A DNA stretch of 24,872 bases from the IMG/VR virus record IMGVR_UViG_3300009702_000080, positions 1-24,872 of that record; one strand, 5' to 3'. This document shows positions 21,814 through 24,872 of the stretch, in pieces. The position numbers were made by a program, and so were the translations under genes. The stretch is from a virus. Every line of letters starts with the position of its first letter. The first letter of the stretch is position 1. The notes under the pieces are model-generated. The model made no database searches and had not been told where the DNA came from. It worked only from the letters and a program-made list of their open reading frames with translations.

Positions 21814-22464
21814 GTGTTTAAACATAAAACTGTAGATTTTAATTCTATTAAAACTACTACAACATCAAAAGGGAGATATTATCATATTGATGATATCTCT
21901 TATCCATCTATAACCACGGTATTAAATGCTAAAGAAAAACCTTGGCTTAAAGAATGGCAAAATATGTTGGGAGAAAAAAAGGCTAAAAAAGAATCTCAAC
22001 GATGTGCAGATAGAGGAACAAACGTTCATTTAATGTGTGAAAAATATCTTCAAAATGAAAAAGATATTATTAATAATCATGAAACCATTAATATTAAAAT
22101 GTTTAATCAAATGAAATTTAGATTAAATAAGATTAATAATATTAAAGCTCAAGAAATTGCATTATATTCACATAAACTTAAAATTGCTGGTAGAGTTGAT
22201 TGTATTGGTGAATATGATAAAGTTTTATCAGCAATAGATTTTAAAACTTCTAATAAACCAAAAAATATTGATATTATAGAAGATTATTTTTTACAAGGAA
22301 CATTTTATGCAATTGCATTTAGCGAAATGTATAAAATACCTGTTAAACAAGTAGTTATTTTAATTGGTATTGAAAAATCTATTATGTCACAAGTTTTTGT
22401 AAAACCTATTGATCAATATATAGTTCCATTGTTGGAACGAACAAAAGCTTATCATAATAAATAA
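21814..22464 (+). CDS. MGME1/RecB-like PD-(D/E)XK nuclease
   Basis: This 216-residue protein starts at GTG directly after the previous stop. No ATG in frame would keep the N-terminal YPSITTVL segment, so GTG is chosen. The RecB-type nuclease motifs are visible: RGTNVH (67-72), E114, GRVDC (D129), IDFKTS (D142, K144) and QGTFY (Q161, Y165). This layout is that of the family containing human MGME1 and phage exonucleases, which trim single-stranded DNA ends. Roles in recombination, end processing or host DNA degradation are all possible. Confidence 0.8.
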   Translation: MFKHKTVDFNSIKTTTTSKGRYYHIDDISYPSITTVLNAKEKPWLKEWQNMLGEKKAKKESQRCADRGTNVHLMCEKYLQNEKDIINNHETINIKMFNQMKFRLNKINNIKAQEIALYSHKLKIAGRVDCIGEYDKVLSAIDFKTSNKPKNIDIIEDYFLQGTFYAIAFSEMYKIPVKQVVILIGIEKSIMSQVFVKPIDQYIVPLLERTKAYHNK

Positions 22465-22485
22465 TAAATTTAAAAGGAAAAATAA

Positions 22486-23037
22486 ATGGCAATTCACTTA
22501 TATGAAAATAATGATAATGTTATTGGATATAATATTGATATAATACTTAAAGGTTTTAATGGAGATTCTTTAATTAAAGCTAAAGTAGATACTGGAGCTG
22601 ATATTAGTTCATTACACGCTAATAATGTTGTGGTAAAAAATAAAATTGTAGAATTTGATTTTGGTGATAGACATATTACAATGCCTATTATTGGTACACA
22701 AGGTGTTAAAACAGCAGATAATGGAATTGAAAATCGTCCACTTGTTAAATTTAATGTTGAAATTCCAAAATCTGGTGAAGAAAAAAATATTCAAATATCA
22801 AATGTTACATTTAATCTTAATGATAGAACCAATATGGCAGATAGAATTCTTTTAGGTAAAAATTTTATTGAAGCTGGAGATTTTATTGTTTCAGGTGAAG
22901 CACAAAATCCAAAAACTATAATTGGATCTAATGATAATATTGAAAATACCCAAGGTATTACAAAAGAAGATATTACAGAAATAAAAGAAATGTTAAATAG
23001 TGTTTCTACCTTATTGGAAAAAATAACAATTAAATAA
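22486..23037 (+). CDS. retropepsin-like aspartic protease-fold protein
   Basis: KAKVDTGADISSLHA (32-45) carries the aspartic-protease signature D-T-G-A (D35). It is followed by a flap-like beta region and RILLGKNFI (about 119-127), the conserved hydrophobic-Gly motif that supports the active site. This is the single-domain layout of retropepsin-like proteins such as RimB (formerly called ATP-dependent zinc proteases). A helical tail follows. It might mature a phage protein or act on the host translation machinery. The ribosome binding site is AAAAGGAAAA. The next gene starts right after its stop (TAAATG). Confidence 0.75.
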   Translation: MAIHLYENNDNVIGYNIDIILKGFNGDSLIKAKVDTGADISSLHANNVVVKNKIVEFDFGDRHITMPIIGTQGVKTADNGIENRPLVKFNVEIPKSGEEKNIQISNVTFNLNDRTNMADRILLGKNFIEAGDFIVSGEAQNPKTIIGSNDNIENTQGITKEDITEIKEMLNSVSTLLEKITIK

Positions 23038-23658
23038 ATGACTAATTCACCTTTTATAATACAACAAAATTTTTTATCTCCATTAGTATGTGAAGATATT
23101 GTAGATTTATTAAATTTCGGACCAACTGATTTAGATGTTGATAATAACCCAATTGTAAATATTAAACATTCAGATCAATTAGAAGCAGTTATATTTGAAA
23201 GACTTGAAGAATTAATTCCTAAAATAGAAGAAAAATATGATATTGAATATTTAGGAACTGATAAAATGATTTTTGAATATTATGCTGAAAAATTTAATGG
23301 ACAAAAACCGCAAAGTGAAAATAGTAGTTATTTACGCGGTAAATGGTTAAGAACAAAAAATTTTGATTTTACTGGAATATTATGGTTATCAAATTATAAT
23401 GATAAAATTCCTTTTGATGGTGAATTTGAAGTATTTGGTGGTAAATTAGAATTTCCACAATATGGTTTTTCATTAAATCCAGAACAAGGAACGTTGGTTA
23501 TATTTCCGTCTGTTCCTAATTTTATTAATTCAATGACACCAATTAGTCTTGGAGATTTATACCAAGTTAGAATTAGAATAACAGCAAAAGTACCATATTT
23601 ACATAATCCTAAAAAATTTCAAGGAACATACATAGACTGGTTTCAAGAATTTGTATAA
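23038..23658 (+). CDS. 2OG-Fe(II)-oxygenase-fold protein lacking metal ligands
   Basis: The fold is suggested by the strand order FTGILWLSNYND (111-122), EVFGGKLEF (131-139), GTLVIFPS (151-158) and LYQVRIRI (174-181), typical of small phage 2OG oxygenases. The usual H-x-D is absent: the place reads around SSYLRGKW (97-104). The distal His is replaced in FINSMTPI (162-169), where HxV.P would be expected. The terminal arginine is kept (R178). So it is probably not a normal dioxygenase. Similar metal-poor versions occur in T4-like marine phages, as I recall them. It is coupled to the retropepsin gene. Confidence 0.65.
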   Translation: MTNSPFIIQQNFLSPLVCEDIVDLLNFGPTDLDVDNNPIVNIKHSDQLEAVIFERLEELIPKIEEKYDIEYLGTDKMIFEYYAEKFNGQKPQSENSSYLRGKWLRTKNFDFTGILWLSNYNDKIPFDGEFEVFGGKLEFPQYGFSLNPEQGTLVIFPSVPNFINSMTPISLGDLYQVRIRITAKVPYLHNPKKFQGTYIDWFQEFV

Positions 23659-23724
23659 AATAGTGTAAATTTATAAAAAATTGATTTATAATAAGGAAGT
23701 TGTTAATTAACTTTTATAAAATTT

Positions 23725-24225
23725 ATGAAAAATTTATTGGTTTTATTATTTTTAATTAGTACCTCAATGGCGGCAGCCGCAGAATATAAAAATTCAAAAC
23801 ATATTAGATATCCAATTCCACCGGGATCTTCTCAAATCGGTTGTATGGCACTTGATTTATATTTTGAAGCAAGAGGCGAAAAAAATGATCTTGATGTAGC
23901 AGCAGTTGGTTATGTTGTTATAAAAAGGATGGAAAAAAAAGATTATCCGGATGATATTTGTCATGTTGTATGGCAACAAAAGACTGATAAACGAACAGGA
24001 AAATGGGTTGCCATGTATTCATGGACACTTGATGGTAAATCAGATGAACCTATAAATGCTAAAGCGTATAGGAGATGTTTATCCATTGCTAGAAAGGTTA
24101 TAGCAAGAAAAATTAAAAACGTATCAGGCGGCGCTACACACTATCATGCCGCACAAATTAAACCATATTGGGCAAAAGATTTTATAATGGTAACTCATTC
24201 TGGAAATCATTTATTTTACAAATAA
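23725..24225 (+). CDS. SleB-like cell-wall hydrolase, probable endolysin
   Basis: An N-terminal signal peptide (MKNLLVLLFLISTSMAAAAE, cleavage near residue 19) is followed by a Hydrolase_2/SleB domain: ALDLYFEARGE (42-52) with the catalytic glutamate E48, and the C-terminal GATHYHA and HLFYK motifs. The enzyme would cleave peptidoglycan as a lytic transglycosylase- or amidase-type hydrolase. At 166 residues it is a single-domain protein. The signal implies Sec export without a holin, or release as a signal-anchor form. The gene sits between the oxygenase-fold gene and dsbA. No clear Shine-Dalgarno sequence is present. Confidence 0.82.
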   Translation: MKNLLVLLFLISTSMAAAAEYKNSKHIRYPIPPGSSQIGCMALDLYFEARGEKNDLDVAAVGYVVIKRMEKKDYPDDICHVVWQQKTDKRTGKWVAMYSWTLDGKSDEPINAKAYRRCLSIARKVIARKIKNVSGGATHYHAAQIKPYWAKDFIMVTHSGNHLFYK

Positions 24226-24227
24226 AG

Positions 24228-24257
24228 TTTACACTTGTTATAATTTTTTTATATAAT
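24228..24257 (+). promoter_or_regulatory. sigma70-like early promoter of dsbA
   Basis: TTTACA (24228-24233), an 18-nt spacer and TATAAT (24252-24257) lie 36 nt before the ATG at 24293. It uses the same TTTACA -35 as the promoters near 969 and 14209. Confidence 0.65.
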
Positions 24258-24292
24258 TTAATTTTTATAATTAAAATACAAAGGAACTAATT

Positions 24293-24580
24293 ATGGCACA
24301 TTCTATTATCATACCATCTAATCCAAATGATCTTAAAAAATTAAAAGAAATGGTTAGGGTTGGTAGTAATTCTTTAGCTCGTATTGATGGCGAAAAAGAA
24401 CAATTAAAAGATGTTATAGAAGAAATTGCAGAACAATTTGATTTACCGAAAAAATATGTATCAAAATTAATTTCAACCGATCATAAAAGAAATTTTGATC
24501 AACTTCAATCAGAAAGTGAAGATTTTAATGATCTTTATGAAGCTGTATTTGATGTAAATGATTCTAATGTACAATCATAA
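24293..24580 (+). CDS. dsbA: DsbA-like double-strand DNA-binding protein
   Basis: This 95-residue protein resembles T4 DsbA (89 residues), a DNA-binding protein that helps late transcription. The C-terminal run VSKLISTDHKRNFDQLQSES parallels the T4 pattern of an Arg/Lys-Asn core followed by an acidic end (DLYEAVFD). The N-terminal half is helical and basic to acidic. The ribosome binding site is AAAGGAAC. It has its own early promoter at 24228 and precedes the gp43 leader. The match is by recall of T4 DsbA, not by search. Confidence 0.75.
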   Translation: MAHSIIIPSNPNDLKKLKEMVRVGSNSLARIDGEKEQLKDVIEEIAEQFDLPKKYVSKLISTDHKRNFDQLQSESEDFNDLYEAVFDVNDSNVQS

Positions 24581-24597
24581 GCATATTTAAAATTTTT

Positions 24598-24738
24598 GTG
24601 TTAAAGTATATTATACGGTAGACATTACGGAGCCGAGGATAGTCGAGCCGTCCGGAAATGTAATGCAACATTAATATTAGTGTATGTAACCATTTTGAGA
24701 GTTTGAGCACCCTTTTAACACATTTAATTATTTAACAC
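24598..24738 (+). promoter_or_regulatory. structured leader RNA of DNA polymerase gene
   Basis: A GC-rich island in AT-rich DNA shows nested stems. Closing stem: GTGTTAAAG (24598-24606) with CTTTTAACAC (24712-24721). Stem 2: CATTAC (24623-24628) with GTAATG (24660-24665), then GGA/TCC and GCCGA with TCG-GC around a GGATAG loop. Stem 3: ACATTA (24668-24673) with TAGTGT (24678-24683). A second TTTAACAC (24731-24738), 12 nt before the gp43 ATG, could replace the first as partner. The layout suggests an autoregulatory operator or riboswitch. It was not folded by program. Confidence 0.5.
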
Positions 24739-24750
24739 GGCAAAAAGATT

Positions 24751-24872
24751 ATGAGTTATATATATGCTGAACAACATGGCAAGAAAATCTTTATATGGGA
24801 ACGAAATAATGATAGTGGATTATTATTAAAAAAATATGATGCAGAATATTATTTTTATACAAGACATAAAAA
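24751..24872 (+). CDS. 43: DNA polymerase, T4 gp43-like (5' part)
   Basis: The frame opens MSYIYAEQHGKKIFIWERNN and runs off the window in the DAEYYFYTRH segment. A short beta start, then a conserved aromatic tract before a histidine, is typical of the N-terminus of family B polymerases of T4-like phages. No catalytic motif is within reach, so the call rests on this segment and on the gp41, dsbA and gp61 context. The Shine-Dalgarno sequence is weak. The structured leader at 24598-24738 immediately precedes it and probably controls its translation. Confidence 0.7.
   Translation, partial: MSYIYAEQHGKKIFIWERNNDSGLLLKKYDAEYYFYTRHK

Noticed and set aside
24598-24721. Hammerhead or HDV-like ribozyme in the gp43 leader
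   Set aside because: The CTGATGA and GAAA core boxes and the HDV double-pseudoknot pattern are not present.

Overview
This window is a stretch of a very AT-rich (low-GC by eye, not computed) T4-like myovirus genome. The evidence is a set of recognisable T4-type core genes: primase gp61, both subunits of the phage type II topoisomerase (gp39 and gp52 types), replicative helicase gp41, RNA ligase 2, class I ribonucleotide reductase NrdA/NrdB, dCMP deaminase, a DsbA-like double-strand DNA-binding protein, and the first 40 codons of a gp43-type DNA polymerase at the right edge. T4-type late promoters (TATAAATA) and sigma70-like early promoters (TTTAC[A/G], 17-18 nt, TA[T/A]AAT) are visible. Several hypothetical and structural-type proteins recall those of marine T4-like phages, so an AT-rich marine alphaproteobacterial host is plausible but not shown.

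Layout. Positions 1-1007 are almost free of genes. They hold a modular repeat array, a TGGATA tandem repeat, and a leftward early-type promoter that points into this gene-poor DNA. Positions 1008-9218 form a rightward block: primase, two small genes, topoisomerase large subunit, an RNA-like insertion, three small genes, topoisomerase medium subunit, two hypotheticals, an AAA+ ATPase, a lipoprotein and a small gene. Positions 9211-10159 carry three leftward genes, including a HAD-type nucleotidase. They diverge from a rightward late gene at 10224 across a 12-bp palindrome that reads as a late promoter on both strands. Positions 10876-14131 are a leftward nucleotide-synthesis operon (dCMP deaminase, nrdB, nrdA). 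It diverges from RNA ligase 2 (14268) across a clear pair of early promoters. Positions 15380-19826 run rightward through small proteins, a late promoter, probable virion proteins and the gp41 helicase, ending at a strong intrinsic terminator. Positions 19933-24580 begin with a late promoter and encode probable capsid-internal proteins, an MGME1/RecB-like nuclease, a retropepsin-like protein, a degenerate 2OG-oxygenase-fold protein, a SleB-like cell-wall hydrolase and DsbA. A structured leader then precedes DNA polymerase.

The genes fit one programme: make deoxynucleotides (NrdA/B, dCMP deaminase, possibly the HAD nucleotidase), replicate DNA (gp61, gp41, gp43, topoisomerase, nuclease), repair RNA (Rnl2), build heads and lyse the cell.

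The most unusual parts are non-coding: (1) two related hairpins, at 4571-4631 and 15231-15290, that resemble IS200/IS605 right ends or TnpB-type omega RNAs with no transposon gene nearby, plus a third, weaker copy at 4404; (2) a GC-rich, multi-stem leader before gp43 with mutually exclusive pairings close to the start codon; (3) the repeat array and leftward promoter in the first kilobase.
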